From the NCBI GenBank assembly GCA_031292035.1, contig JARLHX010000011.1, positions 1 to 35,262 on the forward strand: DNA of 35,262 nucleotides, in the 5' to 3' direction. Position 1 is the first letter of the stretch. Every line of letters begins with the position of its first letter. The notes under the pieces are model-generated. The model did not search any database and was not told where the DNA came from. It was given only the letters and a program-made list of their open reading frames with translations. The DNA comes from Negativicutes bacterium (GTDB lineage: Bacteria > Bacillota_C > Negativicutes > Sporomusales_B > JARLHX01). This document shows positions 35,171-35,262 of this stretch, piece after piece. Made by a program: the position numbers and the translations under genes.

Positions 35171-35262
35171 ATGCCAGAGAACTCCTTTGGCATGCTAAGG
35201 CTTTTTTATGTAAGGATTGGTTACCTCAGTGGAATTGAAAAATGCTGCGATATCGACGTCTA
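35171..35262 (+). CDS. Possible partial ORF at window end
   Basis: An open frame starts ATGCCAGAGAAC with GGGGAG 8-12 bases upstream and reaches the window edge (30 codons, MPENSFGMLRLFYVRIGYL). The first bases also form a hairpin (ATGCCA with TGGCAT) followed by TTTTTT, so this could instead be an attenuator or terminator. Weak. Confidence 0.2.
   Translation, partial: MPENSFGMLRLFYVRIGYLSGIEKCCDIDV

Overview
The window looks like chromosome of a diderm, anaerobic Firmicute of the Negativicutes (Sporomusaceae-like). Three things suggest this: Gram-positive-style AGGAGG ribosome binding sites; a GatCAB, PcrA, LigA, LonB-like and family II CBS-pyrophosphatase gene set; and a large autotransporter-like protein with a C-terminal beta-barrel, which needs an outer membrane. 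This placement is inference from gene content. Most of 1-23700 is GC-rich and densely coded. From about 24.3 kb to 35.2 kb the DNA is patchier: AT-rich genes, a decayed gene, long intergenic stretches with strong hairpins, and small genes.

Region 1-3660 holds redox and stress genes: a divergent HxlR regulator and NADPH-dependent FMN reductase-like flavoprotein, a second flavoprotein, then a MarR regulator and a cupin gene that share a near-identical palindromic operator, and a QueG-like 4Fe-4S protein. Region 3870-8070 has a CBS/DRTGG manganese pyrophosphatase, a LysR regulator, and the divergent yedE-yedF pair (selenium/sulfur transport and TusA-like sulfur carrier). Region 8146-18631 is housekeeping: pcrA, ligA, a third flavoprotein, gatC-gatA-gatB, a PilJ-N/GGDEF diguanylate cyclase, and an M42 aminopeptidase. 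Region 18785-23700 holds a CPBP membrane protease, a small zinc-ribbon protein, a Lon-family AAA+ protease and RlmD.

Region 23.7-27.6 kb is accessory. It contains a decayed MBL-fold hydrolase, an AT-rich LCM-type methyltransferase, a divergent radical SAM enzyme of a type I cannot name with a CxxC just before its radical SAM motif, and an orphan LytTR response regulator. Downstream is an autotransporter with eight YNTVNI-type repeats. Its upstream DNA carries two direct repeats at 21-bp spacing, the geometry of LytTR sites, so the regulator may control the surface protein. A secreted DUF3089 hydrolase and a Tat-exported metallophosphoesterase converge on a perfect bidirectional terminator.

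The last 2.3 kb contains features that simple ORF calling misses. There is a nested stem-loop array (33245-33422), then a 48-codon gene with a perfect ribosome binding site, a CTG start and a strong terminator. A PPOX flavoprotein and a 20-bp perfect inverted repeat follow. Last is a small single-span membrane protein behind a consensus promoter abutting a Fur-box-like sequence. The best candidates for undescribed biology are the radical SAM/methyltransferase divergon, the LytTR-autotransporter pair, and these two small genes.
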